From Scilla litardierei (Eukaryota > Streptophyta > Magnoliopsida > Asparagales > Asparagaceae): a stretch of DNA of 64,000 nt. Below are positions 1 to 10,855 of the stretch, piece by piece. The stretch is from positions 34,434,418-34,498,417 of the forward strand of contig CM061132.1 of NCBI GenBank assembly GCA_030789695.1, read 5' to 3'. The notes under the pieces were generated by a model that was given only the letters and a program-made list of their open reading frames with translations, searched no databases and had not been told where the DNA came from. The first letter of the stretch is position 1, and the number at the start of each line of letters is the position of its first letter. A program made the translations under genes and the position numbers.

Positions 1-1420
1 GACGAGCTCTTTGTTTTGCATATTCGAAGTGACGTCACCATCGCCGAAGCTTCCCTTCGGCGTCCCGCCATTCGGATTCGAATGCCCTCGAGCTCGAGTC
101 CATTCAGCCGACCAATCCAGGATGTTGTCGCCCCGCCAAAGCTACCCTTCGGCATACCGACGCGCAGATCCGCACCTTCCAGCTCAATTGGACGCACGAC
201 TGATCGACTCAAAAGGCCGTCCCTGTCTCACGTGACAGCGACAACCTCCGGACATCCATACCATCAACCTGTGGTGAGAAAACACCTCGAAACATTAGTA
301 TTCATTACACTAGTTAAGCTTAATGTGTAAGCTTAAGAATTCTGTATTAGTCTAATTATCCATAAGGCCAGTTTGTTGATAGCTTGCTTGATACATAATT
401 AAGATGATACTAACACATGAAGCTAACAGCTCCATTGACTTGAGTATGGTAACCTACCCGTTACATCCAAAGTATTATGTAATTACATAAACTATGTAAT
501 AATTATCGGTACTCAAGTCTCACTCAAGGAATTACATGGTATTACAATCATTAAGATGATAGCATGATGCCCATGCAGGTCCTAGTAGCATGCATCTCGA
601 ATTCCCCAGTTTGATGATAGCTTAATGCGTAATTACTTGTTGGCTAATTAACATTTATATAATTATGTAAGCTTAAGGCCAGTTTGTTTGTGTGGCTCAT
701 ATCCAGAGAGCTCAATGTGTCAAACATGAATCAAATAGTATGCATCTCCTAGAATTTATATGTTGAACTATAGTTCATATAAAAGTATGCAAGGAACCTA
801 CTATACGTTGCATGGATCCGAGGAGGAGGGCGAGTGTTGGGTTCAACGGCGATAGAATTGGGGTCGTCGGAAGCTCGCCGGAGCTCGGGAAGTCATCAGG
901 ATTTCGTTGGGGCAAAGCATCGGACACTTGGTAGGCAACATGCTGTGAGGAAGGGGAGCCGGAACTCGCATGTCTCGCCACCGTCAGAAGCCACGACAGA
1001 GAGGAAGGGGTGACTCACGTCGCTCGTTAGAAGGGTTGCTGGTGGGGAGGAGGGATGCCGACGCCGGCCTCCACTGTCGGTGGCCGGAGGGGCAGCGGGT
1101 CGGGCGGTAGGCCCCTGCCGGCGGCCGTGCTCCTGCCTGTCAGAACAGGCCCCCTGTTTTGTACTGGTTGCTAGAAAAAAAGAGAGAGGAGAGAGAGGCA
1201 AAAGGGAGGAGGAGAATAAGAAGATGTATTTGTTTTATCTTTGGCTTGGGGGTTTAGAAATGAGAGAAGAGAGGAGATGTGTGCTGTGGATTTTTGGCTT
1301 AAGTTATGCAATGAATGAAGAAGAGAATTGGAAAGGGTGTAGTTAGTATAGGTTTAATTAGAGTAGTAAAAATTAGGTTTAGATCTACAAATTGTGGATC
1401 AACATGGGGGATCTTAGGAT
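1..1420. other. unassigned left-edge DNA
   Basis: I recognise no gene here. The first 300 bases and 820-1140 are GC-richer and hold short open frames (for example about 100 codons at 16-330 plus and 896-1201 minus) without any family motif. The part 330-780 is AT-rich and repeats the phrase ggccagtttgtt near 366 and 677, with an imperfect inverted pair around 434-520 (cttgagta ... tactcaag), which suggests a decayed small transposon. Nothing supports a function. Confidence 0.3.
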
Positions 1421-1640
1421 TAATTAGGGGTAAAGTTAATTAGTAAATGTAATTAGTATTAAAAGTAATTAGTAAAAGTAAATTAGTAAATATAAAAAGT
1501 AATTTGTAAAGGCCATTAGTAATTGATGAAAGTAATTAGTAAAGTGTAGAAAGATAATTACTAAAAGTAACTAGTAATTGATAAAAGTGATTAGTAAAAG
1601 TAATAAAAGTAATAAAAGTAATTAGAAATTAGGAAATGGT
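1421..1640. repeat. degenerate AT-rich tandem repeat (agtaattagtaaa-like)
   Basis: About 220 bp are built from variants of taattagtaaaagtaa in irregular tandem order. There is no coding potential. It abuts the truncated gag fragment to its right. Confidence 0.7.
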
Positions 1641-1703
1641 ATTCTTACAATTAAAAATACAGAAATACGTGTAGTGACAGATATGGGCCATCACACTTGA
1701 ACC

Positions 1704-2144
1704 CTAAAACAACTCTGGTTTTGGAACACTATCGCTTGATGTAGCCATCACTAGTGCATCCATTCCTCCTTGAGCAATTGCCCTTTTGCAAAGAGCTAGC
1801 TCATCTTTACTCTTGCGGAGTTCCTCTTGAATTTTCCTAATGACATTATGCAAAGAATCAATAGCTTCAACAAATTGGTTTTCAAGATTCCTTACCTGAT
1901 TTTCTATTTCCAATTTGAGTTCGTGCAAAGCCTTATTGATGGCACCTAGCATCCCTTCACGAAGTTCATCTAGCCTCTTTTGTTCTTCATGGCGAGCGAA
2001 CTCCACCTTGACCAATCTTGCCTCCCATTTTGACATGGTATCTCTCAATCTACCATGATCCATCTTATCATTCTTCTTCTTATTTTCAAGTTCATTCTCC
2101 ACTATGTTGGAGTTGTTGCTCTTGATGACGTCTTCCCCGGCCAT
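1704..2144 (-). pseudogene. N-terminal gag fragment of an LTR retrotransposon (element D)
   Basis: An open frame of about 146 codons reads leftward, starting at the first ATG (MAGEDV...) 10 bases after the primer-binding site. It is a charged, heptad-rich coiled coil containing EGMLGAINKALHEL and ELALCKRAIAQGG, followed by VPKPELF and a stop. In plant Ty3/gypsy Gag proteins a similar segment precedes the main gag domain, which usually opens with P-K-P-x-x-F. Here the frame ends exactly at that point and no gag, protease or RT follows, so the element is truncated at about 1700. The LTR to which it belongs is split by later insertions. Assignment to gypsy rests on this one segment. Confidence 0.6.
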
Positions 2145-2153
2145 TGCCAATCT

Positions 2154-2167
2154 TAGCTCTGATACCA
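2154..2167 (-). other. primer-binding site of element D (initiator-Met tRNA type)
   Basis: On the minus strand TGGTATCAGAGCTA lies two bases after the LTR terminus (...GTGACA). This is the usual plant PBS complementary to the 3' end of initiator tRNA-Met. It fixes the orientation of element D as minus and 2170 as the inner LTR edge. Confidence 0.75.
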
Positions 2168-2169
2168 CT

Positions 2170-2549
2170 TGTCACTGGCTCGCACTTTACACTACTGACG
2201 ACCGAGTGGCACTAGTCCCTCGCTCTCTTTAAGATGCTAGTTTAGCATTACTCTCCAACACTCTAGTGGAAGTTTTAAGAACTCTAGATGATCAAGGTGA
2301 TGTCTAAGTCAAAGATTGTGTAGAACACTGAAGAACTCACTTGAATAGGAAGACCAATCAAAGAACACTTAGGATGTTTAGGAGGAACTTGGAGAACAAT
2401 CTTTACTACTCAAATGATTGATCCACTTTTGAATGGTTTGCAAATGATACAAGGATCCCTATTATAGGCATCCTTTACCTAAATATATGTCCAAAATTGT
2501 TTCAATCTAATGGTTACAAATAAGTTCTAGAATGATCTACACAATTTCC
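2170..2549 (-). repeat. 5' LTR of element D, inner segment (segment 1 of 3)
   Basis: This is the PBS-proximal 380 bp of an LTR that has been cut twice. Read on the minus strand the LTR begins TGTTGGTTATTGC at 17003, runs to 16653, is interrupted by a Helitron, continues 14941-14860, is interrupted by Sirevirus A, and ends in this segment at 2170 with GTGACA. The rejoined length is about 813 bp. A TATA-like CCTATAATAGG (minus) lies near 2462-2472. Confidence 0.6.
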
Positions 2550-4286
2550 TGTAATGCCCTGCTAAGCTACTGCACAAGTACTAGAGGGGGGTGAATAGTA
2601 CTTTAAAATAATTAAGAGGCTAATTCCTAATTACTTGCAAACTCTACCAAACAATGCGGAAAAGTAAATGTTAGACAACAAAGAAACAATCGCAAACAAA
2701 GATATTACTGGGTTCGGATCCACCCAAGTCTCCCCGACTTGTTCCCGGTGATCCTACGTCCCAACCACCCGGATCCCCTCCGGATACTTGAGTTAGAAAC
2801 CCTAACTCAAGATTTCCACTATGAAATACTTGTGAAGAACATTCACCAAGTCAAATCATACACAAAGTAATTTGTGACTCCCACAACCCGGGATCACAAA
2901 CACAACTCTCACAACCGAGAGATAAACACTTACAAAATGAAAGTAAATGAAATAGAATAACTTACCACAAAATACCTATGCCTTGAGTATACTTACGAAT
3001 TAGGGCAAGGATGATTTTGAGGAAGAAGAAGGCACCAAACCCTAGCTCCAAGATGTAGATCAGCGATGGAGAGCTATGGGGTTGTTGGTGACCTAGGATC
3101 AAGCACTTGGCTTGGAAGGCTTCACACTCAATGAATCTCTCTTTGGAAGTAAGAGTGAGGAGAGATTATTGAATGGAATGAAAGAGCTTTGAATGAGCTT
3201 GGAATGATTTCTCTTGATCTCTAAACTTGCAATAATATCAGCCTTGAGTGCAATGAATGCAGCTCAACAAGTATTTATAGGATAGAGGAGAGAGAGAAAG
3301 AAATTCGAGTCATTAAATGCTCCAACGGCTCTTTTCTGAACCCAACTAGTCGGTCAAAGAACAACCACCGACCGACTAGTTCATCAACTAGTCGGTCGGT
3401 CATTTAACGTAGACCGACTAATGGAAGAACAGCCAAAAGTTCGAAGCACAAACAAAAGGAACTAGTCGGTCCAAGAAGAGTAGCTGACCGACTAGTTTCA
3501 TAACTAGTCAGTCGGTTACTTAACTGAGACCGACTAAGAGATAAAATTGAAGTCTGAGCACAAATTGATTTAGTCGGTCCAAGAACAAATGTTGACCGAC
3601 TAGTTCATCAACTAGTCGGTCGCCAAATGTGCATAGACCGACTAACGATAAACATTAAGTTAGGTGAAAATTGGCATGTACAATAAAGCTCAACTAGTCG
3701 GTCCAAGAAGGAAAGTTGACCGACTAGTTCATCAACTAGTCGGTCGATCAATGAACACAGACCGACTAATGATAAATAGTAAAGAGCTTAGAATTAACTG
3801 ACAGAAACTAGTCGGTCCAAGAAGCTTTGCCGACCGACTAGATCACCATCTAGTCGGTCAGTTCTTCTTCTTGAACCAACTAACATGCACAAGAAGTCGC
3901 GAATCGAAGCGCGAAGCTTCGGGAAAGTTTGTATGGACTTCTACTAAGATCCTAGAGCTAAGATAGGAGCGTTATGAAGATTTAAACCATAAAACCTACT
4001 CAAGGCTTAACATTCTACGAAAGAAGCTTAAAGACTATAAATAAAACTTGACGATACCGTCTTCAATAGCTTCAATCGAATCTTCATGACTTCTAAAATG
4101 GTCCATAAGCTTCAACGAAGCTTTAGGCATACGATCACGTGCTTTGAGAAGTCTCGAGATGTCGCTTTGGATGTTCATATGAATTTGGCGACGATCTCCA
4201 TAACTGCGCTCACAAATTGTTAGTTCACGATATATTTATGTTTGTTCATCATCCAAAACCAAATCCGGGGAGTCCAATATCCAACA
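2550..4286 (-). repeat. 3' LTR of Sirevirus A
   Basis: The polypurine tract lies immediately right of 4286, so on the minus strand this is the 3' LTR. The TATA box is CTATAAATAC (minus) at 3271-3280, giving U3 of about 1.0 kb and R-U5 of about 0.7 kb. U3 carries five palindromes of the type GACCGACTAG(n)CTAGTCGGTC starting near 3370, 3486, 3594, 3718 and 3831. Confidence 0.93.
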
Positions 4287-4613
4287 TTCTCCCCCTGTTT
4301 GGTGATGACAAACCAACATAAATAATAATCAACAATAATAATTCAAATGAAATTTACTTACTCCCCCTGCATTGATGACACGTTAATTCCAAATTAAACA
4401 ATAATAATACGCATCAAGCAGACGAGTAAAGTATATAAATGAGAATCGATTATTGAAATATCGAATAAAAAATGTTGGTTATTGAAATATCGGATTTGAA
4501 AATCCATTTATATATCTTAACTCCCCCTGAATCTAACATATCAAATTAGATTCTTGGAAAATTGCTTTAAATTATCATTTAGCACATCGTTATTGTTATA
4601 TCTCTCCCCCTTT
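4287..4613 (-). other. multiple polypurine tracts of Sirevirus A
   Basis: On the minus strand four AGGGGGAG-like purine runs occur, at about 4603-4613, 4521-4528, 4361-4368 and 4288-4295; the last abuts the 3' LTR. A purine tract next to the LTR primes plus-strand synthesis. Repetition of the tract upstream of the 3' LTR is a described hallmark of Sireviruses. Confidence 0.75.
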
Positions 4614-5264
4614 GGCATAAGCAAAAAGAGCGGGAGGAGATCAACGACAACAACAATGGCTTCAAATAAAAAAGCACGGGAGTCGTAGAATACGACCATG
4701 GCTCAAGTGACACCAAAGAAAAATACGAATAAAATCAAGGCGTGTCAATGATACCATAGTCGAAAATCGTAAAACGAAATCATCAAAAACTCAAATCAAT
4801 TTTACGGATTGAGTTATGGAATATACTCTCCAATATCAACATTCTTAGTTAATTTAGTGCATGGAAAATAATTCTATGTTTTCATAAAGTGAAATCTAGT
4901 TAACCAAGTTAATATCGTCGAGCGACGAAATCAAACATCAGAGACATAAAAAAATTATAAATTGTGCACAATAGAATGAAATGTCAACTGCGATGTATAT
5001 ATATATAAATATGAACCAGAGTACATCAAAAATATACATCACTGATATCCAAAAAGCGATCCAACGATCGACGATCAAAATACAACATCATATATCTCAG
5101 AACACAGCATATATGGAAGTATCACAAAAACATATCGACATCCATCCAACGTACATCAAAATACATCAACACATCAAAAACATCCAGAACCACACTCTAT
5201 CCAACCCAAACTCTCTCACATAAGATGTATCATCCAAGGAGCATCGGAGAGTCCTCAAAGAAGC
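4614..5264. other. Sirevirus A untranslated stretch between ORF3 and the polypurine tracts
   Basis: AT-rich internal sequence without a supported gene. It contains repeated acatcaaaa/tacatcaaaa phrases (4980-5180). The matching stretch in Sirevirus B is 50831-51460. Confidence 0.6.
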
Positions 5265-6893
5265 TCAAGAGGAAGCGGCGGGATCTGCAGCAGCAGCAGG
5301 CTCTGCGGGAGAAGTGGTGGTCACAGGAACAGCTGGAATGTCAACGGGAGCGACAGCAAAAGTCTCAGGCACAGCAGAAGAGACGATCTCAGAAGCAGCA
5401 ACGGTAGTGGCCTCGAGAGCACCAGTCGGAGCATCCACCGCAGGAGCGGTGGCAACAGGTGTGCTCTCGGGGGCACCAGCAGACGAAGCAGCAGCAGCAT
5501 CACCAGAAGTGCCCTCGGGGGCACGAGTAGAAGCACGAGCAAGCTCCTCAATGTCCTCCTCATCCAACTCATCCTCGTCAGAAAAAGACGGAGGGACCTC
5601 AATATCAAGGTGACGAGCTATACGGCAGAGAATCTCCTCAGAATGAGCCTGACGAGACTCCAAACGTCGCAGAGAATGAACGAGCTCGATAAGAGTGGAA
5701 GAGGGAGCAGCTGAGGCAGAGGCAGAGGCTGACGCTGAAGGTGTCGTCCTCTGAACGTGACGGAGCGCCGCAAGAGACTTCTTGACGGCCGTCGCGTTTA
5801 GGGGAGGACCAAGAGGACGCTCATCGTCAGGAGGCAAAGTGACACGGAAGTGACGAAATACCAGAGTCAACAAGCACGGGAAGGGGATATGAGTCGACTT
5901 CGTGGACTTGCGAATACACTCGAAAGAGTCCATCTTATCGAGTATAATGCGAGCCCAGTTAATCGAGCTCCCCATGAAAATAGCATATATCAACTTCAAG
6001 AAAGGTTGGGACGGTAGAGAGGAGGAGCCGTACTTGGGAAGCAAGCACGACTTCAGAATCAAATTTAGGACCCAGGCGATAGGCTTGAAGGATTTAGAGG
6101 GAACGCCAATCATGGCGGGGGGAATCTCATGGAAGATCTGAGAGAGAACAACCTGATCAAGGGAGGAGATATCATCAACAGAAATATCGGAGGGAAGGAG
6201 GCCAGACGAGGAGATACCCAAAATCTCTCCTAAGATTTCTGCCGTGAGGACTATAGGAGTCCCCAAGACAGTCGTCTCAATCGAGTGGGTCTCATCGTAC
6301 TGACCCCGGACGCGGTTGGCATAGAATAGTTTCACTAGGCGAGGGTAGGGGTGAGGGTTCGCCTTCGGGTCATATCGAAGGTAATCGAGAAGACCAGAGG
6401 ACGAAAGAAGATCGGCGAGGCCTAGGAAGTCACTAAACTGGACGAAATGCTCCAGAAGCAGTGGGCAGTGTTCGATACGGTTGTAAGCCGCGAGACACAA
6501 AGGGTCGTCGTGACACAACGAAATATCGACACCGCCAACCGGCATCGGAGCCTTTCCCTTAGGCTGACGGGTACGGGGACGTGAGCTAGACTCAGGCTGC
6601 CTAGGAGGAGGAGAGGGGTCCCTATGAGTCTCAGGCTCGGGTCTATACTCCGTATCAGAATCCGTAGGGGTATGGAAAGAGGAGGGAGATGCAAGTTCCT
6701 TGGGCTTGGACTTGGGCTTGGGTTGGGCTCTAGGCTTCGTTGTCGTCGTCCTCTTCCGCTTGAGAGGAGGCGACGACGACGAGGGCTGGGTAGTCTTAGA
6801 TCGGCGTTTCGGAGGTGGGGGGTCCGAGGGTGGCGAATCGACGGTCATGGGCGAAGGACCAGAGGGAGTGATCGGGATACGTGTACGAGCCAT
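5265..6893 (-). CDS. Sirevirus A third ORF: basic/acidic protein with plant-transposon-protein domain
   Basis: An intact 542-codon frame downstream of pol, the place where Sireviruses carry their so-called env-like gene. Residues 1-110 are Pro/Ser-rich and basic with clusters PPPPKRRSKTT and PPLKRKRTTTTKP, good nuclear-localisation candidates. Residues about 120-370 form the globular part, with LVKLFYANRVRGQYDETHS and LIYAIFMGSSINWARII, which resemble the domain annotated in plants as 'putative plant transposon protein' in retroelement ORFs. The rest has a short heptad region, an acidic run (SDEDELDEEDIEEL) and an Ala/Pro/Thr-rich tail. I see no signal peptide, membrane segment or cleavage site, so an envelope role is not supported. 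The first ATG follows a CT-rich leader. Sirevirus B carries a broken copy. Function is unknown. Confidence 0.75.
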   Translation of the reverse strand: MARTRIPITPSGPSPMTVDSPPSDPPPPKRRSKTTQPSSSSPPLKRKRTTTTKPRAQPKPKSKPKELASPSSFHTPTDSDTEYRPEPETHRDPSPPPRQPESSSRPRTRQPKGKAPMPVGGVDISLCHDDPLCLAAYNRIEHCPLLLEHFVQFSDFLGLADLLSSSGLLDYLRYDPKANPHPYPRLVKLFYANRVRGQYDETHSIETTVLGTPIVLTAEILGEILGISSSGLLPSDISVDDISSLDQVVLSQIFHEIPPAMIGVPSKSFKPIAWVLNLILKSCLLPKYGSSSLPSQPFLKLIYAIFMGSSINWARIILDKMDSFECIRKSTKSTHIPFPCLLTLVFRHFRVTLPPDDERPLGPPLNATAVKKSLAALRHVQRTTPSASASASASAAPSSTLIELVHSLRRLESRQAHSEEILCRIARHLDIEVPPSFSDEDELDEEDIEELARASTRAPEGTSGDAAAASSAGAPESTPVATAPAVDAPTGALEATTVAASEIVSSAVPETFAVAPVDIPAVPVTTTSPAEPAAAADPAASS

Positions 6894-7236
6894 AAGCGCG
6901 GCACGACACGACGCAAGAGATCGAAAAAAGCCCTAGAGAATCGAAACCCTAGCAACCGAAATGAAACCCTAACCGATAGAATCTAACCCTAGGAAGTGAA
7001 ATCAACCTAGAATAGAACCCTAGCAGCTGGGAGAGGGAGGAGAGATCACCTAGGGTGGAAGATCGACGGACGGCGACGGCTGGGTTGGCCGGAAATCGGC
7101 CGGAAGTCGAACGAGCTGAGCGGGGTCGGGGGTTTTGAGCTGGAGAGGGTGGAATTTTGATCGACTTGAATGAAAAGAAGTCGACTGGATGGAGTTTTAA
7201 TCGGTCGGAAGTCGAAAAGACCAATCAGTCCCCGGC

Positions 7237-7436
7237 ACAACTAGTCGGTCACAGTTCAAGCACTGACCGACTAGATCACGATCTAGTCGGTCGGTCAATG
7301 AGCTTGAACCGATTAGTTGTAAACAGTAACTGAAGGCAAATTTCCTGACAAGATTTAGTCGATCTAAGCTCATTCACTAACCGACTAGAACTGAATCTAG
7401 TCGGTCGGCCAATGAACTTGGACCAACTAAGAGAGT
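7237..7436 (-). promoter_or_regulatory. internal palindrome pair ahead of ORF3 in Sirevirus A
   Basis: Two palindromes, GACCGACTAG(n)CTAGTCGGTC at 7265-7292 and a close variant at 7379-7406, lie 114 bp apart between pol and ORF3. They are the same motif and the same spacing as the LTR array. Since the LTR array sits upstream of the LTR TATA box, an enhancer or promoter role for ORF3 is possible but unproven. Confidence 0.55.
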
Positions 7437-7679
7437 TCAAAAATTGAAAATCTTTGAAATTTGATTTCTCTCCTAATCACACTTGGATGAAACATCAAAA
7501 TACTCTCATTAATCATTATACTACCCCATTAAACATCGAAAATCTGAAATTTGACGATTACGCACAAATCGAGCGAAAATTCCGAAAATTCAACAAAAAT
7601 CCAGAAAATTTCAATACTTCAAGCATGAGCAAATATACCGAATAGAATAGCATGCAAGAATATTGAATAAAAATGAATC

Positions 7680-10600
7680 CTATATCTCGGATTCACCCAT
7701 AATCCCCAATTCTCGACGTAACCGCACAAAGGAGTCCTCCTTTAGGGGTTTCGTGAAAATATCGGCGATTTGCTTCTGGGTTTCAACGTACACTAATATG
7801 ATGTCCTTTTTAGCAACATGATCATCTAAGAAATGGTGTCGGACATCTATGTGTTTCGAACGGGAATGGTGTACCGGGTTCTTGGAAAGACATATTGCAC
7901 TTTGGTTGTCCACCATGATAGGGCAAGTATCACAGTTTATACCAAAGTCTTTAAGTGTAAGTCTCATCCAAAGAACTTGAGAACACGCGGCACCGGCGGC
8001 AATGTATTCCGCCTCGGTGGTTGAAAGTGATACGGAATTCTGCTTCTTGGAAAACCAAGAGACAAGAGAATTTCCTATAAAATGGCAAGTGCCACTAGTA
8101 CTTTTCCTGTCGGATTTGCATCCCGCATAATCGGTATCACTATATGAGATTAACTCATATGTGCTAGATTTTGGATAAAGTAGTCCAAAATCAAGTGTAT
8201 AACTTAAATAACGGAAAATACGCTTTACCGCTACTAAGTGAGACTCCTTAGGTTGAGATTGATAACGAGCACATACGCATACGGCAAACATAATATCGGG
8301 CCTACTTGCGGTAAGATAAAGTAAACTACCAATCATACCTCGATATAGACGAATGTCTACATCTTTACCGCCCGTATCCTTATCAAGATGCGTAGTCGTG
8401 CTCATTGGAGTCTTTTTCCCGGATGCATTCTCCATTCCAAATTGCTTAAGCAACTCCACCGTATACTTCGTTTGATGGATGAAGATTGCATCGTCCATTT
8501 GGCGAATTTGGAGACCTAAGAAATATTTGAGCTCACCCATGTGGCTCATCTCAAATTGATCCTTCATCACATTAGAAAACTCTTCGCAAAGAGCAAAGTT
8601 AGTAGCACCGAAAATGATATCATCAACATATATTTGAACTAAAATTATATCATTATTCGAATACTTAACAAATAATGTGGAATCAACTTCTCCCATTTTA
8701 AATCCTAAATCCAAAAGAAAATTCTTTAGACGGTCATACCAAGCTCGAGGAGCTTGTCTCAAACCGTAAAGAGCTTTCTTAAGTTTAAAAACATGATTTG
8801 GAAATTTTTCATTTATAAAACCCGGAGGTTGAGAAACATAAACTTCCTCAACTACATCTCCGTTTAAAAATGCACTTTTTACATCCATTTGAAATAATTT
8901 AAAATCCTTATGGCATGCAAAAGATAATAGTAATCTAATTGATTCTAATCTAGCTACCGGAGCGAAGGATTCTTCGAAATCAATACCTTCCTCTTGACGG
9001 TAGCCTTGAGCAACTAACCGAGCTTTGTTCCGGACGACGACTTGGTTTTCGTCGGTTTTGTTCTTAAAGATCCACTTTGTCACTATGACGGTGTGGTTCT
9101 TCGATGGCAATGGAACAAGCTCCCAAACCTCATTCCTCTCGAATTGAATGAGTTTCTCCTCCATGGCTAAGATCCAAGCACTATTTTCGCACGCTTCATT
9201 AACATTCTTTGGCTCTATCGAGGAGGCAAAAGCACAATGAGCGAAGTAGTTCACTTGCGATCTCGTCTTGACACTATCATGGATATTGCCAATGACTTGC
9301 TCATGAGGATGGTCACGAACGGTATGAAGCCGTTTGGGAATACCTTGATCACTAGGAACATTCTCAACAACTTCATTAGTCGGGTTAGTATCAATAGAAT
9401 CAATAGAATTAATAGAGTTAGAATTACCAATTGAATCACATAAGACATCCATAGAGTCATCATCATTAGTAATTCTCGTTGGAACAAATCCTTAATTAAA
9501 TGAAACATGAAGTGATTCCTCGACCATTGAGGTTCGTTTGTTGAATATCCGGTAGGCTTTGCTACGTGAGGAATACCCAACAAAAATCCCCTCATCGGAT
9601 CTTGGATCGAATTTGTCCAAACTACCATACGTGTTCTTAATAAAACATTTCGAACCAAAAACACGAAAATGTTTAACTTGAGGCAACCTACCAAACAACA
9701 ATTCATAACAAGTTTGTTTAGTGCCTGGCCTCAAAAGTATTCTATTAAACACATAGCAAGCGGTATGTACCGCTTCCGCCCAAAATTGATGGCCAAGTTG
9801 GCTATCATCAAGCATAGTGCGAGCACATTCCACTAGCGTCCAATTCTTTCTCTCAACAACACCATTTTGAGGAGGTGCGCGAGGGAATGAAAAGGTGTGT
9901 GTAATACCAACTTCATCACAAAATGTCTCAAAAGACTCATTCTCAAATTCACCTCCATGATCACTACGAATAGTGACAATGGTGGTTCCAATGAGATTTT
10001 GTACTTTCTTAACAAAAATTGTAAAGTTTTCAAAAGCTTCATTTTTATTACATAATGAAAATACCCAAGTAAACCTAGAAAAGTCATCAACGATGACAAG
10101 TCCATATCTAGCATTACCTAATGAAGCAACTCTAGTTGGCCCAAATAAATCTAGATGTAATAGCTCTAGAGGCCACTTAGAAGAAATGCTTTTCTTAGGT
10201 TTAAATGAAGATTTTGGAAGCTTGCCTCGTTGACACGAGTCACAAAAGCGTTTCTTTTGAAAGACAAGCTTAGGGAAGCCTCTAATAGAATTTAACTTGG
10301 AAAGCTTAAAAAGTGTTCCAAAGTTCACATGACCAAAACGTCGATGCCATAAGTGTTGTTCACTTGTGTTGGTAATAAGACATTGTTCATGTGATCTTGG
10401 AAGATCTAGGATATATATATCCTTATGGCGTGTGCCGGAAAACAATAATTCATTATTATCTTTTCTTAAAATATGGCACATTCCTTTCGCAAAGTTAACT
10501 TTGTAACATTTGTCACAAAGTTGACTTATTGAAATAAGATTGCGGTTTAATCCTTTAACAAGGTAAACATCACATATAAGGGGTTTAGAAGGATTACCCA

Positions 10601-10796
10601 CTTTACCAACACCTATGATGGTTCCACTCTCGTTGCCTCCAAATACGACGTGGTTTCCATTTGCAATGGGAACCACTCCGGAGAGCAATTGAGCGTCACC
10701 CGTCATGTGTTTTGAACACCCGCTATCGAGTATCCAATTCCCCTTGGAGCTAAATTTAAATTTGTTGCTCCTTTTCTTTTTCTTTTCCTTGAGTAA
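7680..10796 (-). pseudogene. Sirevirus A pol (protease-integrase-RT-RNase H), one nonsense codon
   Basis: The frame opens right after the putative acceptor TAG at 10797. In order: protease with the DSG active site in [15 protein letters not shown]; integrase with HHCC finger (HRRFGH ... CDSC) and catalytic D (LHLDLFG), D (RSDHGGEF) and E (NGVVERKN); reverse transcriptase with [12 protein letters not shown] and the YVDDIIFG catalytic box; RNase H with [17 protein letters not shown] and MVDNQSA; and the terminal DIFTKPL. A TAA at 9492-9494 replaces the GAA seen in Sirevirus B (VSFN-E-GFVP), splitting the frame between integrase and RT. All other catalytic residues I checked are present. Confidence 0.9.
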
Positions 10797-10855
10797 CTAA
10801 AGATAGAAAATTTCATATCATGGTACCCAAGGTCATTGGGTCCAAAAGATTAGAC
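10797..10855 (-). other. putative 59-nt mini-intron between gag and pol (Sirevirus A)
   Basis: On the minus strand the segment begins GTCTAATC after CCAAAG and ends TATCTTTAG. Unspliced, gag stops at TAA (10850-10852) and pol lies in another frame. Removing the 59 nt joins WTWLPK directly to [12 protein letters not shown] and the protease in one frame. Sirevirus B has the same boundaries with 60 nt and also joins in frame, so the coding connection survives a length change. It is short for a plant intron; a frameshift or stop separating gag from pol is the alternative. Confidence 0.45.

Noticed and set aside
896..1201. 101-codon minus frame near the left edge
   Set aside because: Compositionally biased GC-rich sequence with no recognisable motif or splice context.
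5314..5613. Plus-strand open frames over the Sirevirus A third ORF (also 6624-6986 plus and 5321-5608 minus)
   Set aside because: They are shadows of the Ala/Ser/Pro-rich ORF3 codons; the long minus frame has homology with B.
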